Of a stretch of DNA of 52,094 bases, positions 1 through 7,231 are shown piece after piece. The DNA comes from a virus, in the IMG/VR virus record IMGVR_UViG_3300042923_000131, positions 1 through 52,094 of that record; one strand, given 5' to 3'. The notes beneath the pieces were generated by a model. That model did no database searches. It worked only from the letters and a program-made list of their open reading frames with translations, and was not told the origin of the DNA. The stretch's first letter is position 1; each line of letters starts with the position of its first letter. The translations under genes were made by a program, and so were the position numbers.

Positions 1-207
1 AAAGCGTAATGGATTTACTAGGAGCTCTACCAGAGTACAATACAATGAACAAATTGAATAGTGCATTGAAAGAGGGAGTAGAAGAATCAGATTCAGAAGA
101 TGAAGCAGACGAAACTCCAAAAGAAACTAAGAAAGAGCAAAAAGTCAAAGCAAAAGATTCCGATGATGAATCAGTTGATATCGAAAGTATGACAGCGAAA
201 GCTATGT
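1..207. repeat. Terminal overlap, copy 1 (pairs with 51888-52094)
   Basis: Bases 1-207 match 51888-52094 except at 53/51940 (A/G) and 80/51967 (A/G). Both differences are silent third-position changes, in Lys and Val codons. The overlap joins one open frame across the contig ends, so the sequence is a circular or terminally redundant phage genome of about 51,887 bp. A true fixed terminal repeat and an assembly overlap cannot be told apart here, but an identical-read overlap would not normally contain silent differences. Confidence 0.95.
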
Positions 208-590
208 ATGAGTTTGGAAAAAGTAAAGGTGTTAAATTCACTTCTACAAAGAAAGCTGATATGATCGCTAAGCTACAAGAAGAAGGTTTTGGAACAGATG
301 CAAAACCAGCTAAGAAAGCTAAAAAAGAAGAAGTGGAAGAGGATGAAGCTGATGTTGATTACTCTGAAATGACTACAAAAGAATTATATCTGTTATGTAA
401 GAAAAACGGAATCAAAGTAGAACAAAAGAAGCCAGCTAAATATTACATCACAAAGTTAGAAGCAGCTGCAGAACCAGAAGAAGATGAAGAATGGGATGAA
501 GAAGAAGCTGATGAAGCTCCTAAAGCATCTAAGAAAGCAAAAACAAAAGCAAAAGAAGAACCAGAAGATGACGATGAATGGGATATCTAA
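1..590 (+). CDS. Acidic protein with two helix-extension-helix (SAP/HeH-like) modules, 3' part
   Basis: This is the 3' part of the gene that starts at 51758. The frame is open from base 3, and the ATG at 9 is only an internal Met. Joined across the contig ends the protein is about 239 residues. It has a helical N-terminal part, then long Asp/Glu and Ala/Lys linkers around two modules of about 35 residues: one after SVDIESMTAKAMYEFGKSKG and one after VDYSEMTTKELYLLCKKNG. It ends in an acidic tail (PEDDDEWDI). The second module, its linkers and the tail closely resemble the C-terminus of the SSB-like protein at 36464-37303. SAP/HeH/Rho-N folds often bind nucleic acid, so a DNA-binding or SSB-associated accessory role is plausible but not shown. 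A terminator follows at 608. Confidence 0.8.
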   Translation, partial: SVMDLLGALPEYNTMNKLNSALKEGVEESDSEDEADETPKETKKEQKVKAKDSDDESVDIESMTAKAMYEFGKSKGVKFTSTKKADMIAKLQEEGFGTDAKPAKKAKKEEVEEDEADVDYSEMTTKELYLLCKKNGIKVEQKKPAKYYITKLEAAAEPEEDEEWDEEEADEAPKASKKAKTKAKEEPEDDDEWDI

Positions 591-607
591 TCTCATAAAA
601 TAACAAT

Positions 608-646
608 ATAGCCTCTGCCGCATAAAGCATCAGAGGCTATTTTTTA
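608..646 (+). terminator. Rho-independent terminator
   Basis: A perfect 10-bp stem (ATAGCCTCTG 608-617 with CAGAGGCTAT 631-640) with a 13-nt loop is followed by a run of T. It closes the transcript of the acidic SAP/HeH-like gene. Confidence 0.9.
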
Positions 647-656
647 GAAAGAGGAG

Positions 657-1049
657 TTGAGTAAGATAAAAACAGAAGATATATTAATGCTAGACTATAG
701 GATGGAAAAGAACAAAGAAATTATAACCAAATGTCTTTACAAGATAAAACCATTTGATAAGTTTAAAGGCAAAGAGATTCCTCAAGAACTTTTAGAAAAG
801 TATATTAATAAGTTCATCCAAAAGTTTGCAGTAAGAATACAATGGATAAATCATTCTTGCTTTATAGGCGAAGTTACATATTGGACTTTAAGCCTTAAGA
901 CAGATACTAATCACGAATGGTTAGGCTCAGTACATGGGTATTTGATGTATGAAGTTATTGCTAAAACAGTAATAAAATTATTCAGTATGGCTAAGTCAGA
1001 TGATAGAGTAAATGAAAGAGTAGAAAAGGAAGAAGATGATGATAAATAA
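657..1049 (+). CDS. Hypothetical protein, 130 aa
   Basis: I do not recognise the family. The product is basic and helical at the N-terminus, with a mixed aromatic middle (WINHSCFIGEVTYWTLSLK), and overlaps the RNase H gene by 14 nt, so the two are probably translationally coupled. The start is uncertain. The TTG at 657 sits directly against the AGGAG at 652-656 with no spacer, so the in-frame ATG codons at 687 or 702 are alternatives. The C-terminus is charged (Glu/Asp-rich). Confidence 0.65.
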   Translation: MSKIKTEDILMLDYRMEKNKEIITKCLYKIKPFDKFKGKEIPQELLEKYINKFIQKFAVRIQWINHSCFIGEVTYWTLSLKTDTNHEWLGSVHGYLMYEVIAKTVIKLFSMAKSDDRVNERVEKEEDDDK

Positions 1050-1503
1050 AATAAGGATATTTACAGATGGAGCCTGTAGTTGTAATCCAGGCCCAGGGGG
1101 ATGGGGAGCTGTACTATTATTACCAGAAAGAAGAATTACGATAATAGGATATGCTACTCATACAACTAATAACAGAATGGAACTTTTAGCAGTTATAAAA
1201 GCTTTAAAGAAAGCAGATAGTTTAGGATTTGAAGAAGTAGAGATTTTCTCAGATAGTGCTTATGTTGTAGATGCAGTTAATAAAAAATGGTTAGATAACT
1301 GGAAAAAAAATAAATGGAAAACATCAAAATTGGAAGATGTTAAAAATAAAGACTTGTGGATACGCTTAGATGAATTGTTATCAGACACAAGCAAGACTAT
1401 AAGTATATTGAAAGTAAAAGGACACTCTGGAAATACATTCAATGATTTAGCAGACGCGGCAGCAACTAAAGGAGTTCAACAGGCTAAATTAATGAGTAAA
1501 TAA
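1036..1503 (+). CDS. rnhA: Ribonuclease HI
   Basis: RNase HI cuts the RNA strand of RNA-DNA hybrids, here probably removing primers or R-loops during phage replication. The 155-residue length is normal for a stand-alone enzyme. The metal-binding residues are in place: D11 in FTDGACSCNPGPGGWG, E49 in NNRMELL, D73 in FSDSAY, and H130 with D140 in VKGHSGNTFNDLADAAA. ATG codons at 1036 and 1039 are both possible after AAAGGAAG. It overlaps the preceding gene and is followed by a 466-bp hairpin-rich non-coding stretch. Confidence 0.96.
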   Translation: MMINKIRIFTDGACSCNPGPGGWGAVLLLPERRITIIGYATHTTNNRMELLAVIKALKKADSLGFEEVEIFSDSAYVVDAVNKKWLDNWKKNKWKTSKLEDVKNKDLWIRLDELLSDTSKTISILKVKGHSGNTFNDLADAAATKGVQQAKLMSK

Positions 1504-1581
1504 ATTTGAAAATAATATTGTATAACCTACAATGTAGTATACTTTATTATATATAAGCAGTTCTTATAACATTCCCTCAAG

Positions 1582-1590
1582 TGTTATAAT
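1582..1590 (+). promoter_or_regulatory. Probable extended -10 promoter
   Basis: TGTTATAAT is a perfect extended -10 (TGnTATAAT), but no good -35 lies 17 bp upstream. It overlaps the right arm of the TTATAACA inverted repeat, so it could be controlled by a protein binding that repeat. It would drive the leader and the genes from 1970. Confidence 0.5.
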
Positions 1591-1919
1591 GACTCAGTAC
1601 CAAAATACATATAGAAAGAGAGGTGAAAATTCTCTTCTTTATGGTTTAATCAAAAGGTAACATCAGAGCAGCAAGTAACAGCGATCAAAAACAGGAACAA
1701 AAAATATACTATAAAAGGAAGTGCTAAACTTCTTAGTATGTTGTTGGGCAAAGAGGTTAATCCTGTTCCTCAATAAAATAGGCAAACAAAAAAAATATAG
1801 AATTGAAAGGATGTGAAAATCTCCTTTGTTTAGATATTAATAATGTGTTCACTGCACAGAAAATACTTTTCAACAGTTTGGTCAACTGCTGGTAAAAAAG
1901 ATTAGTCAATATTTAGTTA

Positions 1920-1950
1920 AAGAGGGTTAAGCCTATCCCTCTTATTTTTA
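1920..1950 (+). terminator. Possible terminator or attenuator before 1970
   Basis: A 7-bp stem AAGAGGG/CCCTCTT with a 10-nt loop is followed by ATTTTTA and then, within a few bases, by the AAAGGAGA ribosome binding site of the next gene. The position suits attenuation of the 1970 operon, but the T-run is short. Confidence 0.45.
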
Positions 1951-1969
1951 TAAAAGGAGAACATAGCAA

Positions 1970-2365
1970 ATGAGAAAATTATTTGATAGTATAAAAGAAT
2001 TAATAGTAGAAATAGCTTATGGAATAATTTATGTAATTGAATATAATGTGTATAATGCAGCGATATTATTGCAAGTGTTAATACCTTATATAATGCTATA
2101 TATAGGAATAGAATTATTCAAAGTAAGAGGTAGTTTTCAAATTGGTGGAGAAATATTAATTCCATTCTTTTTAATGTTTATATCAGAAATTTTAAAGAAG
2201 TATGCTAACAAAAATGGTAATGGCTACTCAGTTCCTATTCCTTATAAAAGATTCACTGAGGAAAATGAAGATGGAGAAGTAACGATTAAGCAAGAAGAGA
2301 TTCAAGAAGTAATCTTATATTTGAGTGATGTGGAGAAATATTTAATTAAGAAAGGAAGGTTGTAA
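1970..2365 (+). CDS. Predicted membrane protein, 131 aa
   Basis: Two hydrophobic segments, at about residues 12-55 (which may be two helices) and 58-75, precede a soluble Glu/Lys-rich C-terminal half. The ribosome binding site AAAAGGAGA precedes ATG 1970, and the stop overlaps the start of the next gene (TAATG), so the two are coupled. The family is unrecognised. A host-membrane takeover or superinfection-exclusion role would be a guess from topology and early position only. Confidence 0.7.
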   Translation: MRKLFDSIKELIVEIAYGIIYVIEYNVYNAAILLQVLIPYIMLYIGIELFKVRGSFQIGGEILIPFFLMFISEILKKYANKNGNGYSVPIPYKRFTEENEDGEVTIKQEEIQEVILYLSDVEKYLIKKGRL

Positions 2366-2637
2366 TGGAGTTAGATTATTTAGAAGATTTAAAGAAAAGC
2401 AGAAAGATAGGAGATTATTCTAAACACTTCATGTTTGATAGATTTACAAAAACAGAAGATAAAGCTAAATTTTCTACGATAGGATTTGATGAACTAAAAA
2501 CAAATGCAGAGTTAAAAACAATATCAGAGCAAAATAATCAGCAGCTAGAATTATATCAAGAAATATTAAAATGTAAAAATGAAGGAGTACCATGTAGTTA
2601 CGGTATATGTAGTGAATGTGAAGAACGACAGGAATGA
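2365..2637 (+). CDS. Hypothetical protein with C-terminal Cys cluster, 90 aa
   Basis: ATG 2365 overlaps the preceding stop codon. Most of the protein is charged and helical. The last 25 residues hold four cysteines (CKNEGVPCSYGICSECEE), an arrangement that could bind one zinc ion. The family is unrecognised. It is coupled to the membrane protein upstream, so the pair may work together. Confidence 0.7.
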   Translation: MELDYLEDLKKSRKIGDYSKHFMFDRFTKTEDKAKFSTIGFDELKTNAELKTISEQNNQQLELYQEILKCKNEGVPCSYGICSECEERQE

Positions 2638-2660
2638 CGAGAATATCATATAAGAAGATT

Positions 2661-2710
2661 TAAGACGTTAACTAATACTAATATATACCTTAGTTTAATT
2701 AAATGTCTTA
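2661..2710 (+). other. Imperfect hairpin in intergenic region
   Basis: TAAGAC (2661-2666) pairs with GTCTTA (2705-2710), and TTAACTAA (2668-2675) can pair with TTAGTTTAA (2690-2698) with one bulge. No T-run follows. It lies between the 2365 gene and the small Cys-rich gene at 2767. It may be an mRNA-processing or weak termination element. Confidence 0.4.
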
Positions 2711-2766
2711 AAACAGCAATACGAGATAGCTATTCTGAGTATTTATAGAAAAAGGAGTGATATAAT

Positions 2767-2931
2767 TTGAAAAGTTGTGGGTTTGATTATGAATGTAGAG
2801 TTCATCCTGATGTTGGTAGTATATGCTGCTCAGATTGTAAATATAAAAAAGATTGTAAAGCTTATGAAATATGTAGTTGTTTAAATAGTGATAATGTATG
2901 TGAAGAAGGAAAACAAATGCTATTAAATTAA
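2767..2931 (+). CDS. Small Cys-rich protein, 54 aa (TTG start)
   Basis: A short frame opens with TTG eight bases after AAAAAGGAGTG and encodes a 54-residue product with ten cysteines, including a CRVHPDVGSICCSDCKYKKDC stretch. The dense Cys pattern argues for a real metal-binding mini-protein rather than chance. The strong ribosome binding site supports the TTG start. Similar Cys-rich mini-proteins occur at 44178 and in the C-terminal half of 2365-2637. The function is unknown. Confidence 0.72.
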   Translation: MKSCGFDYECRVHPDVGSICCSDCKYKKDCKAYEICSCLNSDNVCEEGKQMLLN

Positions 2932-2939
2932 TAAATAAC

Positions 2940-2968
2940 TGTACAAAGCGAGCTTTATATGATAGAAT
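2940..2968 (+). promoter_or_regulatory. Promoter P1 (TGTACA-N17-TAGAAT)
   Basis: The -35 is TGTACA 2940-2945, the spacer is 17 bp, and the -10 is TAGAAT 2963-2968, followed by G. It is one of twelve near-identical promoters in this genome and drives the 3017-3794 genes. Confidence 0.8.
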
Positions 2969-3016
2969 GTTATTAAGAAGTTAAATAAAACAAAAAAATA
3001 AAAAGGGAGTGTTAAA

Positions 3017-3358
3017 ATGACAAATCAAGAGTATTTGGAGGAACAGCTAAGTTTAGCAAAGGAAGCTTTAGAAGGAATAATAATTGATAACAAAATAAGA
3101 GAAGTGGTTTATAAGGTAGATAAGGATAATTATGAATCATTGATAGCATCGATTGAAACTCAGCTACAAAGTCAAGCAGAATTAATGAGTAAAGAAGAAA
3201 AAACAATTACAGATATAAGTGATGAAAAGGAAGTGCATAAGAAAAAGCTTAAAAGAACTCCAAGAAAGAAAATAGTTGGTGCTGCTAGAGATTGGCCAGA
3301 TGATTGTGATTGCCGTATACATTCAAGAGATACTTGTAATTTAGAATGTGAGGATTAA
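3017..3358 (+). CDS. Hypothetical protein, 113 aa
   Basis: The N-terminal 70 residues look like an alpha-helical coiled coil. A basic segment follows (KKKLKRTPRKKIVGAARDW), and a Cys/His tail (CDCRIHSRDTCNLEC) could bind metal. AAAGGGAGTG precedes ATG 3017. It is the first gene after promoter P1 and is followed at once by the 3361 gene. The family is unrecognised. Confidence 0.7.
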   Translation: MTNQEYLEEQLSLAKEALEGIIIDNKIREVVYKVDKDNYESLIASIETQLQSQAELMSKEEKTITDISDEKEVHKKKLKRTPRKKIVGAARDWPDDCDCRIHSRDTCNLECED

Positions 3359-3360
3359 CG

Positions 3361-3606
3361 ATGAAAAGAGAAAAAGTAATTAAAGCTTTATTGAATAAGT
3401 TTGATATGATGCAAGTTTATTATATTGAGCTAACTCTAAAGAATGGTTTTAAAGTATTTCTCAGAAGAAAAGAAGAAAACTTTGGTTGGGCTTATTCTTT
3501 ATATGACAAAATTACAAGAGCACCAATAAATGAAAATACATCAATAGAAAGCATAGCTGATACACTAATAGAATTAGTTAAGCAAAAATTGGAGGTAGCA
3601 AAATGA
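3361..3606 (+). CDS. Hypothetical protein, 81 aa
   Basis: A small, basic alpha/beta protein with no recognised motif. It starts two bases after the upstream stop and overlaps the next gene by 4 nt (ATGA), so it belongs to the P1 operon. Confidence 0.65.
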   Translation: MKREKVIKALLNKFDMMQVYYIELTLKNGFKVFLRRKEENFGWAYSLYDKITRAPINENTSIESIADTLIELVKQKLEVAK

Positions 3607-3794
3607 TAGTAAAGAAAACAGGGATGGAAAATATGCCAAGCAATTGTTTAGATTGTACAGATGTATTTTGTAATCTACCGTTAAAGAAAGGTTATAATAA
3701 CAACGATGTAATTTTAAAAAGATACACAAAGAAAAGACATGAAAATTGTAGCTTAATAGATATTAAGGAAGATAAGATAGACCCTAGAGATTAA
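3603..3794 (+). CDS. Small zinc-binding protein of the MPxNCxxC type, 63 aa
   Basis: It contains MPSNCLDCTDVFCNLPL, then a basic stretch and a late Cys in RHENCSLI. The same pattern recurs in the C-terminal half of the 49207 protein (LPNNCVACKEMGCTLG and RHEDCPLR). This small family is common in Bacillota phages and is presumed to bind zinc, but no function is established. ATG 3603 overlaps the preceding gene by 4 nt. Confidence 0.75.
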   Translation: MIVKKTGMENMPSNCLDCTDVFCNLPLKKGYNNNDVILKRYTKKRHENCSLIDIKEDKIDPRD

Positions 3795-3833
3795 ATAAAA
3801 GCAGATAAAAAAGCAATAATTTTGATTAAACTA

Positions 3834-3862
3834 TGTACAAAAACATCATTATGTGATAGAAT
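3834..3862 (+). promoter_or_regulatory. Promoter P2 (TGTACA-N17-TAGAAT)
   Basis: The -35 is TGTACA 3834-3839, the spacer is 17 bp, and the -10 is TAGAAT 3857-3862. The transcript leader carries the recurrent ACACTTAGGAGAGT ribosome-binding box just before ATG 3904. Confidence 0.8.
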
Positions 3863-3903
3863 GAGTATATAGAAATACAAAATAAACACTTAGGAGAGTA
3901 GAT

Positions 3904-4119
3904 ATGAAAGCGATAATAAAAGTAAAAGAAATTGGAGCTCATGGAGAAATTCATGCAGAAGATGGAAGTGAGTTTATCTGTAACTACGATGTAAATGGAG
4001 ATATTGGCTTAGGAGTTCTTGAATCAGTAACAAGTGAAGAGAAAGCTACAATAGTAGATATAACTTATGATATATTTGGAAACGGAGAAGTTACAGAATT
4101 TGAGGTGAGAGAGATATGA
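3904..4119 (+). CDS. Hypothetical protein, 71 aa
   Basis: A small acidic, mostly beta protein, first gene after P2. ATG 3904 follows CACTTAGGAGAGTAGAT. It overlaps the DUF488-like gene by 4 nt. The family is unrecognised. Confidence 0.65.
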   Translation: MKAIIKVKEIGAHGEIHAEDGSEFICNYDVNGDIGLGVLESVTSEEKATIVDITYDIFGNGEVTEFEVREI

Positions 4120-4544
4120 AGACAAGCTATTTTGCAAGATTAAACAGTAATAATTTTAAAGGTAGAGATTTGAATGGAGTTAGTGTCGCTAGAAGTAGTA
4201 GATATTGGAGCGGAAGAAAATATCCACCTTTATTCCCTACATGGGAAATGATTAAAATAGAAAATCAACAAGAATATGAAGAAGTTTATAGAAACCAAAT
4301 ATTAGACCAATTAGACCCTCTAAAGGTATATAATGATTTAGGAGAAGATGCGATATTATTATGTCATGAGAGTGAAGCTAAAATCAATAGTGGAGAAGAG
4401 TTTTGCCACAGACATATGATTGCTAATTGGTTGGAAGAAGAGTTGTTAAAGCAGTACAATATAGATATAGTGATACCAGAGCTATTAGATGATAAAGCAG
4501 ATTTAAAGAAGATATTGAAGCAAACTAAGATGAAAATAAAATAA
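4116..4544 (+). CDS. DUF488-like protein
   Basis: The core AILLCHESEAKINSGEEFCHR followed by HMIANWLEEE matches the DUF488 signature, in which a Cys-containing loop after a beta strand is followed by Cys-His-Arg and a WL helix. The region before it (SSRYWSGRKYPPLFPTWEMI) is also typical. The family occurs in bacteria and phages with no settled biochemical role, and the conserved Cys suggests ligand binding or catalysis. It overlaps the preceding gene, and a hairpin follows the stop. Confidence 0.75.
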   Translation: MKTSYFARLNSNNFKGRDLNGVSVARSSRYWSGRKYPPLFPTWEMIKIENQQEYEEVYRNQILDQLDPLKVYNDLGEDAILLCHESEAKINSGEEFCHRHMIANWLEEELLKQYNIDIVIPELLDDKADLKKILKQTKMKIK

Positions 4545-4545
4545 A

Positions 4546-4570
4546 AGAGAGGCAGTTTATCTGCCTTCTT
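4546..4570 (+). terminator. Weak intrinsic terminator
   Basis: The stem AGGCAG/CTGCCT (4550-4555/4561-4566) has the loop TTTAT and is extended by AAGA/TCTT past a bulged G. The T-run is poor. It lies between the DUF488-like gene and the secreted-protein gene. Confidence 0.5.
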
Positions 4571-4587
4571 ATAAAAGGATGATACTA

Positions 4588-4956
4588 ATGAAAATAAAAA
4601 ATAAGGTAATTGCAATATTAATAACAATTACAATGTCAAGCACAATAACGTATGCAGCTACAAATAACTATTACTCAGAATTATTGAGTGGTCAAGAAGA
4701 CCAAATAAAAACAGATATATTAAATTTATATAATGAAAAAGAACAAGAAGCAGGGAAAAGAAATCACAATGATTTAGTTCTTAAAGTGGAAAATGAAAAA
4801 CAGGAAATAGTATCTGAAATGAATAAATATTTAGAAGATAGAATAAGAGAAGAAGCTAATATAAGGTTAAATGATAGCACAAAAGAAATCGAAGCTAAGT
4901 CAGAAGAAATGAAGATAAGTACAAAAGCTTACATTGATAGCCTATTTGATAATTAA
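4588..4956 (+). CDS. Secreted coiled-coil protein with signal peptide
   Basis: The N-terminus is a classic signal peptide: MKIKNK, a hydrophobic run (VIAILITITMSSTI), and a cleavage-like TYAA. The mature part is a charged, almost uninterrupted helical or coiled-coil segment of about 95 residues. The ATG at 4579 lies inside the ribosome binding site (AAAAGGATG), so ATG 4588 is the sensible start. An early phage protein exported across the membrane could act in superinfection exclusion, lysis timing or host surface change; this is inference. Confidence 0.7.
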   Translation: MKIKNKVIAILITITMSSTITYAATNNYYSELLSGQEDQIKTDILNLYNEKEQEAGKRNHNDLVLKVENEKQEIVSEMNKYLEDRIREEANIRLNDSTKEIEAKSEEMKISTKAYIDSLFDN

Positions 4957-4970
4957 GAAAGAGGTGCAAA

Positions 4971-6320
4971 ATGTTTCAAGGAAGTATACCGGCTAGTGGA
5001 TTAAAGGTAATGGCAAATGTTATAAAAGATTGGAAATGTGAAAAGATTTATGTAGGTTGTTCAGGTAATTTTACAGTAGAAAGATGCATAAGCAAATTTT
5101 TTGAAGGAACTATATTAAGCAATGATGTAACAATATATAGTGCAAACTTAGGTAAGTATTTCGCAGGAGAAGAATTAGTAGATTTTGAAGTGCGAGAAGA
5201 CTATGAAGGTTACTGCCAATATTTCAGAGATTATATGAATACTAATACAGAGAAGATGGCTACAATGATATTGGCTACAGATATATTACCTTATGAAAAA
5301 AAGAATATTCCTTATTTTAAAAGGATGTTAAAAGCGTATGAAGAACAATGGCCTGAAATGCACAAGACTATGTGTATAAAATTAGAAAATATAGAGACGA
5401 AGATAGAGAACTTTTATTATGGTGATGTAATGAATATGCTAGATGAAATAGATGAAGATACAGGTTTTGTAAGCTTCCCACCATTCTTTAAAGGTGGATA
5501 TGAAAAAATGTGGAAAGACTTAGAAACAACTTTTACGTATGAACCTCCAAGTTATGTAGAGTTTGACCCAGATAAGCATATTGCTATATTTTGTGAGAAA
5601 GTTAAAAAAGCTAAAAACTTTATTATAGGGACAGAGAGAATAGTACCAGAGTTACAAGAGTTCTATTCAGGAATGGCTTTAACAGCTAAGAATAAACCTA
5701 TATACTTTTACTCAAGAACAGATAAGCGAGTATTTATAAGACCTCTAACTAAGCACTCTTTACTAAAAGTAGAAAGAATAAAGAAAAATGATAAGATAAA
5801 TAATGTAGAGATAAAGAAATTAAGTCATGAACAATTTGATGAACTTAGAGCAGTTTATTTGAGTAAGATGATTACACCAGCTAGAGAATCAGCTGCGTTT
5901 GGATTATTTACAGATAATAAACTTTTTGGAGTATTTGCATTTAGTACATCAATGACTTTAGTTAATAGCTTTGAGAATATGATATCAGGACCAACTATAT
6001 ATTTGATGACAGATTTCGCTATAAGTCCAACAAGTGAAACTCATCTGAGCAAATTAGTTCTGAATTGTATATTAAGTAAAGAAGTAAAACAGATAGCTGA
6101 GAATTTAATGAATAAAAGAGTAAGGTCTGTATGTACTAATGCATTTAGTAAGAATCCAATCTCTATGAAATATAGAAGTGTTTTCGAGCAATTAAATCGT
6201 AGAGAAATGGACGTAGATAAAGCAACTGGAAAGGTTACGAAATATAATCTTACTTATGGAGCATTGATGGGTCAATGGACTCTGCAGGAGGGGTATGAAA
6301 AATGGAAACAAAAATCATAA
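4971..6320 (+). CDS. Adenine-methylase-like / Mom-like DNA modification protein
   Basis: The 449-residue protein appears to join two parts. Residues 25-200 resemble a D12-type adenine methyltransferase, with YVGCSGNFTVERC (27-39, like a SAM-binding motif I) and a variant catalytic motif SFPPFF (168-173) where active enzymes have DPPY/F. Residues 300-410 resemble the GNAT-fold Mom family (AFGLFTDNKLFGVFAFS and CTNAFSKNPISMKYR), whose phage Mu member modifies adenine to evade restriction. Phage proteins of this layout are often labelled antirestriction adenine methyltransferase. It overlaps the ParB-domain gene, its likely partner. The Ser in place of Asp in the PP motif suggests the methylase half may be non-catalytic. 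Confidence 0.65.
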   Translation: MFQGSIPASGLKVMANVIKDWKCEKIYVGCSGNFTVERCISKFFEGTILSNDVTIYSANLGKYFAGEELVDFEVREDYEGYCQYFRDYMNTNTEKMATMILATDILPYEKKNIPYFKRMLKAYEEQWPEMHKTMCIKLENIETKIENFYYGDVMNMLDEIDEDTGFVSFPPFFKGGYEKMWKDLETTFTYEPPSYVEFDPDKHIAIFCEKVKKAKNFIIGTERIVPELQEFYSGMALTAKNKPIYFYSRTDKRVFIRPLTKHSLLKVERIKKNDKINNVEIKKLSHEQFDELRAVYLSKMITPARESAAFGLFTDNKLFGVFAFSTSMTLVNSFENMISGPTIYLMTDFAISPTSETHLSKLVLNCILSKEVKQIAENLMNKRVRSVCTNAFSKNPISMKYRSVFEQLNRREMDVDKATGKVTKYNLTYGALMGQWTLQEGYEKWKQKS

Positions 6321-7225
6321 GAATAAATCCGAGAGAGATTAAACTCTTAGAAGTAAATGCAAGATATATGAAAGCAGCTGAATATCAGCAATTAGTGCAA
6401 AATATTAAAAATGATGGTAAGCTTACATCAGTTCCGTTTTGCTGTTTAGATGAAAATTGGGATTGGGAAGTATTATCAGGAAATCATAGAGTACAAGCTG
6501 CTATAGAGGCAGGATTACAAGAAATAGATATTATGTGTACAGAAGAAGAGCTGACTCAGAATCAAAAATTAGGGATTCAAATTAGTCATAACAGTATAAC
6601 TGGTCAAGATGATTTAGCCATACTAAAACAGCTATATGAGAGTATAGATGATATAGCCTATAAGAGTTATTCTGGATTAGATGATGATACTCTGCAGCTT
6701 TTAGATAAAGTAGGAAATCAATCTATGTCAGCAATAGGTTTAGAATATCAGGTTATGAATATGGTTATTCTACCTACAGAGCTTAATATGGTACGTAAAA
6801 TAATGGACAAGGTTAAAGAAGAAGTAAAAAAGAATAAAGCATTAACTCTGAGGTATTCTGAGTACGACAAATATTTAGATACACTAGAAGATGTAGGTAG
6901 TGCTACGGGAATAAAGAACACTGCGACTGCTTTTTTAATGATGCTAGATATTGTAGATAATCATATGGATGAGTTAAAAGACGTATGGATTGAGGAAGAA
7001 GGAAATGATAAAGTATGGATTCCGATAAGCACATTAACAGGAAGACCTAAAGTTAGAGCTGTTGATGGCAGAGTAATAGATAAAGCAATTCAAAAGCTTA
7101 TTGATAAAGGAGAAGTCAAAAAGAATAAGAAAGAAGAAGCTTTAGCAATATTAGCACAAAAGTATTTGGATAATGAAAAGAGTGAGAAGAAAAATAATAA
7201 GAAAAATAAAGATAAAAAAAGCTAA
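6302..7225 (+). CDS. ParB-like nuclease-domain protein
   Basis: Residues 5-100 form a ParB/Srx-fold domain: INPREIKLLEVNARYM, then WEVLSGNHRVQAAIEAGL with the diagnostic GNHRVQAA box (60-67). The rest is helical with a Lys-rich tail. ATG 6302 follows AGGAGGGG and overlaps the Mom-like gene by 19 nt, so expression is coupled. There is no ParA and no partition site, so a plasmid-style role is unlikely. ParB-fold proteins next to DNA-modification genes are thought to guide or accompany modification, or to hydrolyse CTP. Confidence 0.82.
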   Translation: METKIIRINPREIKLLEVNARYMKAAEYQQLVQNIKNDGKLTSVPFCCLDENWDWEVLSGNHRVQAAIEAGLQEIDIMCTEEELTQNQKLGIQISHNSITGQDDLAILKQLYESIDDIAYKSYSGLDDDTLQLLDKVGNQSMSAIGLEYQVMNMVILPTELNMVRKIMDKVKEEVKKNKALTLRYSEYDKYLDTLEDVGSATGIKNTATAFLMMLDIVDNHMDELKDVWIEEEGNDKVWIPISTLTGRPKVRAVDGRVIDKAIQKLIDKGEVKKNKKEEALAILAQKYLDNEKSEKKNNKKNKDKKS

Positions 7226-7231
7226 TAATAC

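Larger units (their letters stand above)
1504..1969 (+). ncRNA. Hairpin-rich non-coding leader, possible structured RNA
   Basis: No convincing gene lies in these 466 bases, but many inverted repeats do. TTATAACA/TGTTATAA (1564-1571/1582-1589) overlaps a likely extended -10. AAGAGA/TCTCTT (1616-1621/1631-1636) encloses GGTGAAAAT. Three stems nest collinearly: AACAGGA/TCCTGTT (1690-1696/1761-1767), ATACTA/TAGTAT (1706-1711/1734-1739) and GAAGT/ACTTC (1718-1722/1728-1732). AAAGGA/TCCTTT (1806-1811/1822-1827) encloses TGTGAAAATC. CAGTT/AACTG lies at 1874-1888. AAGAGGG/CCCTCTT (1920-1926/1937-1943) is followed by ATTTTTA. Several stems hide purine-rich ribosome-binding-like sequence and a GTG in the loop. 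I infer a regulated leader for the 1970 operon or a phage small RNA; no known Rfam family is recognised. Confidence 0.5.

Noticed and set aside
9-590. Treating ATG 9 as a gene start
   Set aside because: The frame is open upstream and continues the gene that begins at 51758 through the terminal overlap; there is no ribosome binding site before ATG 9.
1690-1810. A 31-codon frame from GTG 1721 in the leader
   Set aside because: The start lies within a hairpin, the sequence is low-complexity, and it competes with a well-paired RNA structure; coding is not excluded but not supported.
6302-7225. ParB as a plasmid-like partition system
   Set aside because: There is no ParA-type ATPase nearby and no repeated partition site; the gene is coupled to a DNA-modification-like gene.
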